This document shows positions 7,986-18,802 of a stretch of 64,000 nucleotides of DNA, piece by piece. This DNA comes from Spirochaetota bacterium. Its GTDB lineage: Bacteria; Spirochaetota; UBA4802; UBA5550. A program made the translations under genes and the position numbers. The stretch's first letter is position 1; each line of letters opens with the position of its first letter. The notes under the pieces were generated by a model. It was not told the DNA's origin. It did no database searches and worked only from the letters and a program-made list of their open reading frames with translations. The stretch covers positions 1 to 64,000 of the forward strand of contig QKCL01000052.1 in the NCBI GenBank assembly GCA_003246895.1. Reading direction: 5' to 3'.

Positions 7986-9608
7986 ATGGCCGAATTCTAT
8001 TACCAGGACCCCTTTCCAATGGGAAAGGACACAACAGAGTACGAAAAAATTGAAGGCTCTGAAAAATATGTAAGCGTAGAGAAATTCAAGGGCAAGGACG
8101 TACTTGTTGTTGACCCGGAAGCCCTTACTGTTATTTCAAATGAATCTTTCAGAAACGGTTCATTTCTTCTGAGAAGATCACACAATGAACAGGTTGCCAA
8201 GATACTTGCAGACCCTGAATCATCTGCAAACGAAAGAGGAGTTGCAATGGCATTCCTCAGAAACGCAGAGGTATCTGCAGAGTTCATCCTTCCATTCTGT
8301 CAGGATACAGGTACAGCGATCGTTTTTGCAAAAAAAGGCGAGAATATCTTTACCGGTGCAAATGATGCGGAGTATCTCTCAAAAGGAGCATTTAAGACCT
8401 ATAAGGAGGAGAATCTCAGACACTCACAGACAGTTGCATTTGATATGTACACTGAGAAAAACAATGGAACCAACATGCCTGCACAGATAGACATCATGGC
8501 AGAGCAAGGTGATGAATACAAATTTCTCTTCGTCATTAAAGGCGGCGGAAGCGCCAACAAATCTTTCCTTTATCAGGAAACCAAGGCTCTTCTCACACCT
8601 GAAAAACTTGAAAAATTCATGATCGAAAAAATGAAATCAATAGGTACAGCTGCCTGTCCACCATACCACCTTTCATTTGTAATCGGCGGCTGCAGTGCTG
8701 AACAGGTAATGAAGACTGTAAAACTTTCAACAGCAAGATACTATGACGGACTTCCAACTGAAGGAAACGAGCATGGTGTTGCTTTCCGTGACATTGAACT
8801 GGAGAAGAAGATGCAGAAGATTGCACGTGACCTGAACATCGGTGCACAGTTCGGCGGAAAATATTTCACACACGATATCAGAATCATCAGACTTCCAAGA
8901 CACGGAGCATCCTGCCCTGTTGGTCTGGCTGTTTCATGTTCTGCAGACCGTAATATCAAGGCAAAAATAACAAAAGACGGACTCTTCGTTGAAAAACTCG
9001 ACAGAAATCCCGGAGATCTTATCCCTGAAGAATACAGAGGGAAAAAATCCGGACATGGTGTCAAGATAAACCTTAACCAGCCGATGAAAGACATTCTTGC
9101 AGAAATGACAAAACATCCGGTTGGAACAATGCTTTCACTCAACGGTACAATCATAGTGGGACGTGACATTGCACACGCAAAATTCAAGGAAATTGTTGAT
9201 TCAGGAAAAGACATCCCTGAATACCTCAAGAATCACCCAATCTACTATGCAGGACCTGCGAAGAAACCTGATAACAAACCATCAGGATCTTTCGGACCAA
9301 CAACTGCAGGAAGAATGGACCCATACGTTGACCTTCTTCAGTCAAAGGGCGGTTCAATGATCATGATTGCCAAGGGCAACAGGTCACAGCAGGTAACAGA
9401 TGCATGCAAGAAACACGGCGGATTCTACCTTGGATCTATCGGTGGACCTGCAGCTCTACTTGCTGAGGAAAACATCAAGAGCGTTGAATGCCTCGACTAT
9501 CCGGAACTTGGAATGGAAGCTGTCTGGAAAATAGAAGTTGAAGACTTCCCTGCATTCATCCTCGTCGATGACAAAGGAAACGACTTCTACGCAGATCTTC
9601 TCAAATAA
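7986..9608 (+). CDS. fumA: Fumarate hydratase class I, oxygen-sensitive [4Fe-4S] enzyme
   Basis: This 540-residue enzyme interconverts fumarate and L-malate in the TCA cycle or its reductive branch. The alpha and beta parts are fused in one chain, as in Escherichia coli FumA/FumB. The expected cluster cysteines are at positions 105 (PFCQDTGT), 224 (AACPP) and 318 (SCSADRN), matching the spacing of that family. The C-terminal beta domain contains [13 protein letters not shown] and [17 protein letters not shown] strong AAAGGAGAG site precedes the ATG, and TTGACA at 7906-7911 could be the promoter -35. A clear terminator follows. A second, unrelated fumarase is encoded nearby on the other strand, so aerobic/anaerobic switching is likely. 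Confidence 0.95.
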   Translation: MAEFYYQDPFPMGKDTTEYEKIEGSEKYVSVEKFKGKDVLVVDPEALTVISNESFRNGSFLLRRSHNEQVAKILADPESSANERGVAMAFLRNAEVSAEFILPFCQDTGTAIVFAKKGENIFTGANDAEYLSKGAFKTYKEENLRHSQTVAFDMYTEKNNGTNMPAQIDIMAEQGDEYKFLFVIKGGGSANKSFLYQETKALLTPEKLEKFMIEKMKSIGTAACPPYHLSFVIGGCSAEQVMKTVKLSTARYYDGLPTEGNEHGVAFRDIELEKKMQKIARDLNIGAQFGGKYFTHDIRIIRLPRHGASCPVGLAVSCSADRNIKAKITKDGLFVEKLDRNPGDLIPEEYRGKKSGHGVKINLNQPMKDILAEMTKHPVGTMLSLNGTIIVGRDIAHAKFKEIVDSGKDIPEYLKNHPIYYAGPAKKPDNKPSGSFGPTTAGRMDPYVDLLQSKGGSMIMIAKGNRSQQVTDACKKHGGFYLGSIGGPAALLAEENIKSVECLDYPELGMEAVWKIEVEDFPAFILVDDKGNDFYADLLK

Positions 9609-9632
9609 GACCTGTCATATAAGAAAAACTAC

Positions 9633-9655
9633 AGGGGCCGCAAGGCCCCTTTTTA
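9633..9655 (+). terminator. Intrinsic terminator after class I fumarase
   Basis: AGGGGCC (9633-9639) and GGCCCCT (9644-9650) pair perfectly around GCAA and are followed by TTTTT. The next gene starts at 9667, so partial read-through into the C-S lyase is possible. Confidence 0.85.
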
Positions 9656-9666
9656 ATTGGTAAAAA

Positions 9667-10845
9667 ATGAAAAGCAATTATAACTTCGACAGAATTATTG
9701 AAAGACGAAATACCAATTCAGAGAAATGGGACCGTTGTGATTTTTTATTTGAAGGAGAGAACCTCCTCCCCATGTGGGTTGCAGACATGGACTTTCAGGC
9801 TCCACCTGAAGTAATTGAGGCGCTGGAGAGAGTGACTTCACACGGAGTTTTCGGATACTCCGCATACAGTGACAGTACGTATGAATCGGTTCAAAACTGG
9901 TTTTCCAGACGGTACTCATGGGACATTGAGAGAGAATGGATCTGTTTCTCTCCGGGAGTTGTGGCAGGGATAAGTTTTATCATCCAGTCACTTACAGAGG
10001 CAGGAGATGAAATAATAATCCAGCCCCCGGTCTACTATCCCTTCTCGAAACTCATAGAGGGTACGGGACGTATTGTTTCTGAAAACTTTCTTCTGGAGGA
10101 TAACGGAAATTACAGCATAAACTTCAGTGAACTGGAAGAACTCTGCACAAGACCTGCCGCTAAAATGATTATCCTCTCCTCCCCCCATAACCCAGTGGGA
10201 AGGGTCTGGCAAAAGAATGAACTTGAGGAAATTCTGAGGATTTGCGAAGCAAATAATATAATAGTTGTGTCAGATGAGATACACTGCGACCTGACACTTG
10301 GAGATTCAATGCATATCCCAATGGGGAAAATTGCACCCCATTATGAAAGGCTCATAACATGCACATCTCCAAGCAAGACATTCAACCTGGCAGGATGCAA
10401 AACCTCAAACATAATAATCCCGGGAAAGGAAATGAGAGAAAAATTCCAGGGTACGGTACTCCGTAACGGATGCGCAGACCCTAACCCATTCGGCATTGCA
10501 GCAATGGAAGCGGCCTACTGTCATGGTGAAGAATGGCTCTGTGAACTGAAAAAGTACCTGGAAAGGAACCTTAAGATAATAAGGGACACACTTAAGCATG
10601 AACTCCCTGAGGTCAGACTCATTGAGCCGGAAGCCACATATCTTGCATGGCTCGACTTCCGCGGAACAGGAAAATCATGGCAGGAACAGGACCGGATTTT
10701 CAGGGACATAGCAAAAGTAGCACCGGACCCGGGCCACATATTCGGAGAAAACGGCAGAGGATTCCAGAGAATAAATTTTGCATGCCCGGAAACAACACTC
10801 CGTGAAGGTCTGGACAGAATAATCAGGGCATTCAGGAAGAACTGA
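9667..10845 (+). CDS. MalY/PatB-type PLP-dependent C-S lyase/aminotransferase
   Basis: This 392-residue fold-type I PLP enzyme likely cleaves cystathionine or cysteine to pyruvate, ammonia and a thiol, or transaminates. The N-terminus (LPMWVADMDFQAPPEVIEAL) is the signature of the MalY/PatB branch. The cofactor pocket includes SSPHNPVGRVW near 171-181, SDEIHCDLTL near 202-211, and the Schiff-base lysine 237 in SPSKTFNLAG. Length is normal for the family. It lies just past the fumarase terminator, with only a weak ribosome site (TTGGTAAAA). The exact substrate and any regulatory role, as with E. coli MalY, cannot be read from sequence. Confidence 0.88.
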   Translation: MKSNYNFDRIIERRNTNSEKWDRCDFLFEGENLLPMWVADMDFQAPPEVIEALERVTSHGVFGYSAYSDSTYESVQNWFSRRYSWDIEREWICFSPGVVAGISFIIQSLTEAGDEIIIQPPVYYPFSKLIEGTGRIVSENFLLEDNGNYSINFSELEELCTRPAAKMIILSSPHNPVGRVWQKNELEEILRICEANNIIVVSDEIHCDLTLGDSMHIPMGKIAPHYERLITCTSPSKTFNLAGCKTSNIIIPGKEMREKFQGTVLRNGCADPNPFGIAAMEAAYCHGEEWLCELKKYLERNLKIIRDTLKHELPEVRLIEPEATYLAWLDFRGTGKSWQEQDRIFRDIAKVAPDPGHIFGENGRGFQRINFACPETTLREGLDRIIRAFRKN

Positions 10846-10850
10846 TCATT

Positions 10851-10875
10851 AAAAAAGACCGGAACAGGTCCGGCC
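10851..10875. terminator. Bidirectional terminator between C-S lyase and fumC
   Basis: GACCGGA (10857-10863) pairs with TCCGGCC (10869-10875), with one G-U pair, around ACAGG. On the minus strand it is followed by six T residues (10856-10851), an ideal terminator for fumC. On the plus strand it ends the C-S lyase transcript less strongly. Confidence 0.75.
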
Positions 10876-10900
10876 TTCTCAAGTAAATATTTGTACGGTA

Positions 10901-12277
<1,377 letters not shown>

Positions 12278-12352
12278 AGTATTCTCCTTAATTAATCTGT
12301 TTGTGCAATAGTCCTCCATGATAATAAGCCACTGAACAAATTTGTCAATTAC

Positions 12353-12374
12353 TTTGGAATACCGGTATACCAAA
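12353..12374. promoter_or_regulatory. Likely GntR/FadR-type operator upstream of fumC
   Basis: This 22-bp imperfect palindrome (left half TTTGGAATACC, right half GGTATACCAAA, one mismatched pair) lies in the gap between the GntR gene and fumC, about 76 bp before the fumC start. TGGTATACCA-type cores are typical of FadR-subfamily GntR sites. The flanking A-tracts are also typical of such operators. Confidence 0.6.
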
Positions 12375-12395
12375 AAATATAAAAAATGACCTTCT

Positions 12396-13121
12396 TCATA
12401 TTCCCTGAGGGTGTTCTTTTTTTTCCAGAATTTCCCTGGCCGACGCAAGATGTTCCTTCATTGCTGCCGCAGCTCCTGCAGAATCCATATACTTTATGCA
12501 CTTCAGAATTTTCTCATGGTCCTCTATTACATTTCTCCGATGATCGTCTCCGGTATATGTTACTTTTCTGGAAAAATACAGGACAGTTGACATATATTCA
12601 TAAAGATCTATGAGCATCCTGTTTCCGGTTGCAGCTATAACGGCATTGTGAAAATTCAACAGAGAACCGTACCCATCCATACCATTCCTGACTGCAAGTC
12701 TTGTATCATTAATTGCCTTTTCCATCTTGACAAGATCATCTTCATTTCTTTTCTTCGCAGCAATCATGACGGCCTGCACTTCAAGCGCTTCCCTTATTTC
12801 AAATAAATCCGCCAGTGTCCTGACCGGGTCAGTCATTAAAAAGTTAAAATCCACCAGAACCTTCTCCAGGTTCATGCGTCTCACAAAGACCCCCTTCCCT
12901 TTGACATTCTGAAGAACACCCAGATACTCAAGAACCTTCATGGCCTCTCTGAGGGGAATACGGCTCACTCCGAACACTTCAGCAAGTTCCCTTTCCGGCG
13001 GAAGTTTATCTCCTTCACTGAATACGCCTTCGTGTATCATCTGCCGGAACATATCCACAACATGCATATAGAGAGAAGAAGAATTGACTAAGTTTTCCCT
13101 TTTTACCTGATACTTTTCCAT
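12396..13121 (-). CDS. GntR-family regulator, FadR subfamily (FCD domain)
   Basis: The 241-residue transcription factor has a winged helix at residues 17-80 ([31 protein letters not shown], with the wing KGKGVFVRR). A helical FCD effector domain occupies about 95-230, with the Asp/His metal-ligand pattern [11 protein letters not shown] and [13 protein letters not shown] regulators usually sense organic acids such as lactate, pyruvate or acyl-CoAs. The gene runs in the same direction as fumC, 118 bases upstream of it, with a palindromic site between. Control of fumC by a C4- or C3-acid is therefore a reasonable inference. No ribosome site stronger than TAGGGGCAAC is visible. Confidence 0.88.
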   Translation of the reverse strand: MEKYQVKRENLVNSSSLYMHVVDMFRQMIHEGVFSEGDKLPPERELAEVFGVSRIPLREAMKVLEYLGVLQNVKGKGVFVRRMNLEKVLVDFNFLMTDPVRTLADLFEIREALEVQAVMIAAKKRNEDDLVKMEKAINDTRLAVRNGMDGYGSLLNFHNAVIAATGNRMLIDLYEYMSTVLYFSRKVTYTGDDHRRNVIEDHEKILKCIKYMDSAGAAAAMKEHLASAREILEKKEHPQGI

Positions 13122-13182
13122 TGTTGCCCCTATAACATGCAGATAATTATTACTTCCTGTTCGGCAGATTCATTAGAGAACA

Positions 13183-13204
13183 TTTCAGCCGGGGATGGCT
13201 GAAA
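13183..13204 (-). terminator. Hairpin after the secreted hypothetical gene
   Basis: TTTCAGCC (13183-13190) and GGCTGAAA (13197-13204) form a perfect 8-bp stem with a six-base loop. It lies between the end of the gene at 13217 and the start of the GntR gene on the minus strand. No long T run follows. Confidence 0.45.
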
Positions 13205-13216
13205 CATTTCTTCGGG

Positions 13217-13687
13217 TCAGTCTCCCCCGAAAAAATTTCTTACACTGTTTATCCTGTCCATAAAGACAGATGAAAAATAAAGGTCTCCCAATGTATAGGA
13301 TTTTCTGGACGAGTTGTACGTATATTCTATGAAAAGATTGTAGAGCTGTCCGTCGGAATTATCCTTCATGACAATGAACATCGAGGCAGAACTCCCCCGT
13401 GACGCATAACGAATTCTCACAAGGGACAGATGATTTGACCTGCTGTCATACATGAAGAGGCCGAATTTATCTATAATCCTGACGCCGGCGTTTCCGTTTC
13501 TGATAATTCCCGACATGAAGGATCGTATGGACTGTTCCTGTCCGGGATTATCCTTAAGTATTTTTGACATAAAGATACGGGATTGGCCTGCTACTTCCGA
13601 TTCCTTTATTTCAGCTGAGGCTGATGTGAAAGCTGCTACTGCTGTAAAAACAATGGCAAAGAAAAATCTCTTTGTCAAAAAAGGCAT
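13217..13687 (-). CDS. Secreted/periplasmic hypothetical protein
   Basis: From the ATG at 13685-13687 the product is 156 residues and opens with a classic signal peptide (MPFLTKRFFFAIVFTAVAAF, then TSASA before the cleavage site). The mature domain is rich in beta strands (VRIIDKFGLFMYDSR, SLVRIRYASRG, YNLFIEYTYNSSRKSYTLGDLYF), suggesting a small periplasmic beta or alpha/beta module. A longer frame upstream lacks a ribosome site and would bury the signal peptide, whereas GGGG precedes the chosen start. The gene diverges from the PBP1A gene. I do not recognise the family. Confidence 0.7.
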   Translation of the reverse strand: MPFLTKRFFFAIVFTAVAAFTSASAEIKESEVAGQSRIFMSKILKDNPGQEQSIRSFMSGIIRNGNAGVRIIDKFGLFMYDSRSNHLSLVRIRYASRGSSASMFIVMKDNSDGQLYNLFIEYTYNSSRKSYTLGDLYFSSVFMDRINSVRNFFGGD

Positions 13688-13772
13688 ATTAACCCCACTT
13701 TTTAACAGGGGCTTTACTTCCCCCCTTTTAATGCCGATATAATAATAGAAAAAATTTTTTTGCAAGAAATTT

Positions 13773-16148
13773 ATGACTAAAAAAAGACTAATTACATACA
13801 TAATTCTGTTCACTGTGATACTTTCTCCATTTTGTTATATCATTTATGCATATAATAAAAGTTATACAATTTTCAGTGAATTTGAGAACTATACACAGCC
13901 CCTTGCCACTAAAATATATGACATTAAGGGAAGGCTCATATCTGAACTTTACCAGGAATACAGAAAATTTGCCAGTATAAAGGATATCCCACAGTGTGTA
14001 ATAGATGCATTTCTTGCGGCGGAGGACAAGGATTTCTATCTACACACAGGATTTGATCTCACAGGCATACTAAGAGCCCTGGCCATTGACATAACAAGCG
14101 GCAGCCTGAGACAGGGCGGCTCCACCATAACACAGCAGCTTGTAAAACAGATATACACAGACAGGGAAAAAAGCGTAAGGCGTAAACTCATTGAACTTTT
14201 TATAACGAAGGAATTTGAAGACAGATTCACCAAGGACCAGATTCTTGAAATGTATTTAAACCATGTCTATTTCGGCCATGGAGTCTACGGTGTACGCGCC
14301 GCATCGGAATTCTACTTCGGCAAGGATATTTCGAAGGTGAACATGGCTGAAGCCGCAGTTCTTGCCGGAATTCCGTCTGCTCCGTCAAAATACTCCCCCC
14401 TAAAGAATCCCCAGGGGGCATGCAAAAGAAGCGAATCTGTAATGTTCAATCTCATTGCCCAGGGAAAGATTTCAAAAGACACCGCGGCCTCCATGTTCAA
14501 CAGTTTCTGGCAGAATTTTCTGGAAACCATAAGAACAGATTTTCCAGACAGGGGAATCAGAAAAAGCTCCGTTAACCAGGCCCCATGGTTTACTGAATAC
14601 ATAAGGCGCCTTCTCATCGAAAAGTATGGGGAGGAGATGGTTTACAGAGGCGGACTCTCGGTCATGACAACACTTGACATCGACTACCAGAAGGCCGGAG
14701 AAAAATACCTGGAAGAGGCCCTTGAGCGCCAGAACAGCATCGCCTACGGTGCAAACGAATACAGAATTCAGAAGGCCGAATCAGACCTGTATAAAAAATC
14801 GCTGAAAAACAGCGGATTGGCTCCATCGGGCAGGGAATACAACAGGCTTTTAAAAGACTATTCAATTACCGGAAAAACATTAAGGGAAGACGTGCAGGAT
14901 TCTCTTTCAATTGTTTCACTTCTCACGGGATGCGATAAAATTGAAAGGAGTTTTAACGGATTCAACAGGCTCACAGCCCTTCACAGGAAATCATCAAAAG
15001 TCCAGGGAGCTCTTGTTGCAGTGGATCCCCGGACAGGGGGAATTCTCACCATGGTAGGCGGCAGCGGCTTCTCGGAAGAGAACCAGCTCAACAGGGCTGT
15101 TCAGTCAAGGAGACAGCCCGGTTCCGCTTTCAAGGTTTTTGTCTATGGTGCGGCAATTGAATCAAAAAAAGTAACAGCCGCTTCGGAATTTGATGATCTG
15201 CCGCTGACGTATAAAGGAAAAAATGATTCATGGAGTCCCTCAAATTACTCAAAAAAATATACAGGAAGGGTTCTTGTAAGGAAAGCCCTGGCGAAATCAC
15301 TGAATGTTGTGCCTGCAAGAATCTATGATGTCATAGGCGGAGAGATAATTGCCCGATTCGCCTCAAAAATGACCGATGTGCCGGTGAAAAGATTTGAGAT
15401 AGACCCTACTCTTTCACTTGGGTCCACAGAATTTTCCCCCATGGAGATGACAAAGGGTATAGCTGTCTATGCAAACGGCGGCATAGCCGTTGACCTGAAA
15501 TCAATAACTGAAATAAAAGACCGTAATGGAAAAACTCTTTACAAACCTGCCGATAAAAAAAACGTAAGGCTAACAGGTGCCGATACTTCATTCATAATGA
15601 CAGACCTGCTCAGGGGCGTTGTAAATTCCGGGACTGCCACATATGCAGTAAGAAAGCTCGGTGGTTTCAGGCTGGATTGCGCAGGGAAAACAGGAACAAA
15701 TACAATGTTCAGGGATGCATGGTTTACAGGATACACAGGAAACCTCGCTGCAACTGTCTGGGTAGGCTGCGATTCTCCTGAATATTCTCTGGGACACAGC
15801 CAGTCCGGTTCAGTTGTAGCAGCTCCGGTATGGGCCAAATACATGAAAGAGGTATATAATACACGCAGCAAATCCGGACTGCCGGGCAAACCATCGGGTG
15901 TTACATCAATGAATATATGTTCGGTAACAGGGAACAGGCCCGGCAAGGGGTGCGGAATAATCCGGGAGTATTTCATAAAGGGCACAGAACCTGCTGTAAT
16001 CTGTGACGGTCTCCACGGACGGCTTTCAAACATAAAGGAACTCATACGGCGTGAAAAAAACAGAATGAAAAAGAATCCTCTGAATGGTATATTTAACGAT
16101 AAGAATTCTTCTGAGAAACAATCAACAGAAGTACACTTTTTTAACTGA
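13773..16148 (+). CDS. Bifunctional class A penicillin-binding protein (PBP1A family)
   Basis: This 791-residue inner-membrane enzyme polymerises and cross-links peptidoglycan. One N-terminal membrane helix (about 7-27) is followed by the GT51 glycosyltransferase domain: the catalytic Glu84 in AAEDKDFY, RQGGSTITQQLVKQ near 113-126, and the LEMYLNHVYFG motif. The transpeptidase has SAFK (Ser451, Lys454), SLN (509-511) and KTG (639-641). Overall length is typical, with an insertion of charged helices around 320-400 between the domains. A basic tail (RREKNRMKKN) ends it. A zinc-ribbon membrane protein follows 15 bases later and may be cotranscribed. Confidence 0.93.
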   Translation: MTKKRLITYIILFTVILSPFCYIIYAYNKSYTIFSEFENYTQPLATKIYDIKGRLISELYQEYRKFASIKDIPQCVIDAFLAAEDKDFYLHTGFDLTGILRALAIDITSGSLRQGGSTITQQLVKQIYTDREKSVRRKLIELFITKEFEDRFTKDQILEMYLNHVYFGHGVYGVRAASEFYFGKDISKVNMAEAAVLAGIPSAPSKYSPLKNPQGACKRSESVMFNLIAQGKISKDTAASMFNSFWQNFLETIRTDFPDRGIRKSSVNQAPWFTEYIRRLLIEKYGEEMVYRGGLSVMTTLDIDYQKAGEKYLEEALERQNSIAYGANEYRIQKAESDLYKKSLKNSGLAPSGREYNRLLKDYSITGKTLREDVQDSLSIVSLLTGCDKIERSFNGFNRLTALHRKSSKVQGALVAVDPRTGGILTMVGGSGFSEENQLNRAVQSRRQPGSAFKVFVYGAAIESKKVTAASEFDDLPLTYKGKNDSWSPSNYSKKYTGRVLVRKALAKSLNVVPARIYDVIGGEIIARFASKMTDVPVKRFEIDPTLSLGSTEFSPMEMTKGIAVYANGGIAVDLKSITEIKDRNGKTLYKPADKKNVRLTGADTSFIMTDLLRGVVNSGTATYAVRKLGGFRLDCAGKTGTNTMFRDAWFTGYTGNLAATVWVGCDSPEYSLGHSQSGSVVAAPVWAKYMKEVYNTRSKSGLPGKPSGVTSMNICSVTGNRPGKGCGIIREYFIKGTEPAVICDGLHGRLSNIKELIRREKNRMKKNPLNGIFNDKNSSEKQSTEVHFFN

Positions 16149-16163
16149 ATTGGGATATAGAAT

Positions 16164-17567
16164 ATGAATATAGTATGCTCAAACTGCCACACAGGACACA
16201 ACATTACTCTGGATGAAATAAACAGCCTCCACGATTCAGTTCTGCACTGCAAAAACTGCAGCAAAAACATTAAAATCCAGTTCTGCCCACACTGTAATGC
16301 ATTTTACTCAATAACATTCTCAAACATAAAGTCCGGCAATTACACATACAGGTGCAAAAAATGCAATAAGCCCTTTTCCATAAATTTTGACAGCCCACAT
16401 TCAATAAAAAAGCAAGCAGAAACAGAGGTGAGTACCTCCGTGAAGCAGGCACCCCCAGCCTATGAGGAGAAAGCAGTTTACAGGGAAGAATCGCCGATAA
16501 AGGAATCTGAACATTCAGACTATATCAGCAGGGATTCAATACATAAAATCTCCATAAGTGAACTTTTTACATCGGTGCAGAAAGCGTTCTCCCCGAAAAA
16601 AATAATCTCAGGGGCAACCGGAGTAGTTATTATACTTCTCCTTTCAAGGCTTTTCTCTGCGCTTGAAAACTATATCTCACTTAACGGAGCCGGAGGGTCA
16701 TATACATTCCTGTCGTCATTCATCAACCTTTTCCCCCTTGCAATAATATTCAGCGTTTTCATTCTCACTGCATCGGTAATATCAAAAATAACACTTAATG
16801 AAATATTCATTAAATCCGGCACAGGAAATGATGAGATAATATCCTATGCCCTGAAAAGTACCCCGTCAATTTTAACCGGAAATATTGCAGTACTGCTTCT
16901 TATAAATACTGCACTCATACTGTTCGGTAAAATCCCTTTCCTGGGACCATTTCTTTTCTCCCTGATATTTCTGCCTCTCTACATTGTAAGTATTGCCATA
17001 TTCCTCATTACCTTTGTGGGGATATGGTTTTATCCGTCAATTGCAGCACACAGGGAGAACGGCATATTAAAAAATATCATGAACCTCATGGTCTTTATCA
17101 AAAAGCACAATTTCAGGCTCCTGGCCACCATGCCTGTCATGACTGCGCTTTCAATTGTTGCATTCGGAATCATTTTTATAATTCACAGCTCATCTCTTGC
17201 CCTGGCTCTCTCTGCATCCAGAGCTGTACTGAACAGCGACGCATCTGTTTTCTTCTCCTCCATTCCTGCTGCCTTTATCAAGGCATCGGAATTTTCCCTT
17301 TCAGGCATAGACAGTTCCATATTCAAGGGATTATACAGCAATATTTCATTTCTAACAGAAACCGGAGGCCTCATTCTGGGAATATCAATGCTTGCAATAA
17401 CCGTTCTCCTTCTTTCAACTCTTATTTCAATAATCGCAACCATTTCAACACACTTCTATGTAATGCTGGAAAGGGGCCTGAATATTGAAGACAGAAAAAA
17501 CCTCACTGTTCTCTCGGTTCTTGTTCTGCTGCTTACGGTTATAATTCAGCTTAAAAAAATATTTTAA
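16164..17567 (+). CDS. Zinc-ribbon multi-pass membrane protein
   Basis: The 467-residue protein begins with two or three zinc-ribbon modules: CSNCHTGHNI near 5-14, CKNCSKNI near 29-36, CPHCNAFYSI near 41-50, and CKKCNKPFSI near 63-72. A polar linker to about 140 follows, then six or so membrane helices (for example near 152-170, 180-205, 240-262, 265-295, 315-345 and 400-460). No transporter or enzyme motif is evident in the membrane part. The ribbons resemble MJ0042-type finger-like domains seen at the N-termini of regulators and membrane proteins. It sits right behind PBP1A, so an envelope role is possible. Function is unknown. Confidence 0.7.
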   Translation: MNIVCSNCHTGHNITLDEINSLHDSVLHCKNCSKNIKIQFCPHCNAFYSITFSNIKSGNYTYRCKKCNKPFSINFDSPHSIKKQAETEVSTSVKQAPPAYEEKAVYREESPIKESEHSDYISRDSIHKISISELFTSVQKAFSPKKIISGATGVVIILLLSRLFSALENYISLNGAGGSYTFLSSFINLFPLAIIFSVFILTASVISKITLNEIFIKSGTGNDEIISYALKSTPSILTGNIAVLLLINTALILFGKIPFLGPFLFSLIFLPLYIVSIAIFLITFVGIWFYPSIAAHRENGILKNIMNLMVFIKKHNFRLLATMPVMTALSIVAFGIIFIIHSSSLALALSASRAVLNSDASVFFSSIPAAFIKASEFSLSGIDSSIFKGLYSNISFLTETGGLILGISMLAITVLLLSTLISIIATISTHFYVMLERGLNIEDRKNLTVLSVLVLLLTVIIQLKKIF

Positions 17568-17638
17568 AAGTCTCCTCCATTGAAATATCTTGCCCGAAGA
17601 TATATATTAATACCAAATATGACCAGAGGGGGTATCCA

Positions 17639-18802
17639 GTGTATCCAATTCATAATTACAGTGAACCGAGAAAATTTCTTGTTCCGGAATTTATCATAGG
17701 CAACGACTGCTATGAAATGGTGGATATCTATGTGGAAACCTTTCTTGGCAGACGGGTTATGATTGTTACAGATCCGGGGGTAATTGAAGCCGGATGGGCC
17801 GATGAAGTAATAAAACGCCTGAAAATTGCCGGGGTCGAATATACAATTTTCAGTGATTTAACCCCAAACCCAAAAGACTATGAAGTAATGAAAGGTGTGG
17901 AGATATTCAACAGTGAAGGATGTGACATGATTATTGCCGTGGGCGGGGGGAGCCCAATGGACTGTGCAAAGGGAATAGGTATTTCAAGCACAAATATGAT
18001 GCATGTTCTTGAATTTGAAGGAGTAGACCAGGTTCCGCAGCCCGCACCGCCGCTTATATGCATACCCACAACAGCAGGAACCGCTGCGGATATTTCACAG
18101 TTTGCAATAATAACTGACTCAGATAGAAAAGTAAAAATAGCCATAGTAAGCAAAACGGTTATCCCCGATATTTCACTGATATCCGCAAAGACGACAACAA
18201 CGATGTCCGACGAACTAACCGCGGCAACCGGAATAGATGCCCTTGTCCACGCCTTTGAGGCCTATGTGTCAAATGCAAGCTCCCCCATAACAGATCTTAA
18301 TGCCATCAGGGCAATAGACCTGGTTTTCAAAAATTTACTGAAGGCAATTGAAAACCCACTTGATCTGACATACAGAAACAACATGATGCTTGCAAGCACT
18401 CTTGCCGGAATGGCCTTTTCAAATGCAAGCCTCGGTATTGTACACGCCATGGCCCACAGCCTGGGCGGGTTCATGGACCTGCCACATGGTGAGTGTAATG
18501 CCCTTCTCCTGGAAAATGCCGTTGAATTCAATTATGAAAGCAGCGCCGAAAAATACAACATCATAGGCAGAACAATAGGCATAAGGTCTGAAAAAAATGA
18601 TGAGATTAAACATGAACTGATTGACCGTATAAGGGATTTAAGAAAATCTGTGGGCATTACACAAAGACTCAGCGATATGGGGGTCAAAAAGGACGATATT
18701 GGGAAACTCGCAGGATTTGCAATAGAAGACCCCTGTGTAGTGACAAACCCGGTAATGCCTGAGATTTCCGACTTAGAGAAAATATATGAAAAAACACTCT
18801 GA
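17639..18802 (+). CDS. Iron-containing (class III) alcohol dehydrogenase
   Basis: This 387-residue NAD(P)-dependent dehydrogenase has a Rossmann-like N-terminal part with VGGGSPMDCAKG near 101-112 and ICIPTTAGTAAD near 139-150. The metal-binding helical C-terminal half contains the Asp/His ligands: the TGIDALVHAFEAYVS region near 197-211 and GIVHAMAHSLGGFMDLPHGECNA near 267-290. It probably oxidises or reduces a small alcohol/aldehyde. Translation appears to begin at GTG (17639) after AGAGGGGG; no in-frame ATG is nearby. Its 3' end overlaps the hybrid kinase gene by 17 bases, so the two are likely made from one transcript. Confidence 0.9.
   Translation: MYPIHNYSEPRKFLVPEFIIGNDCYEMVDIYVETFLGRRVMIVTDPGVIEAGWADEVIKRLKIAGVEYTIFSDLTPNPKDYEVMKGVEIFNSEGCDMIIAVGGGSPMDCAKGIGISSTNMMHVLEFEGVDQVPQPAPPLICIPTTAGTAADISQFAIITDSDRKVKIAIVSKTVIPDISLISAKTTTTMSDELTAATGIDALVHAFEAYVSNASSPITDLNAIRAIDLVFKNLLKAIENPLDLTYRNNMMLASTLAGMAFSNASLGIVHAMAHSLGGFMDLPHGECNALLLENAVEFNYESSAEKYNIIGRTIGIRSEKNDEIKHELIDRIRDLRKSVGITQRLSDMGVKKDDIGKLAGFAIEDPCVVTNPVMPEISDLEKIYEKTL

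Noticed and set aside
12278-12448. N-terminal extension of fumC
   Set aside because: It would cover the probable operator and overlap the GntR gene. The internal ATG has a better ribosome site and the family N-terminus.
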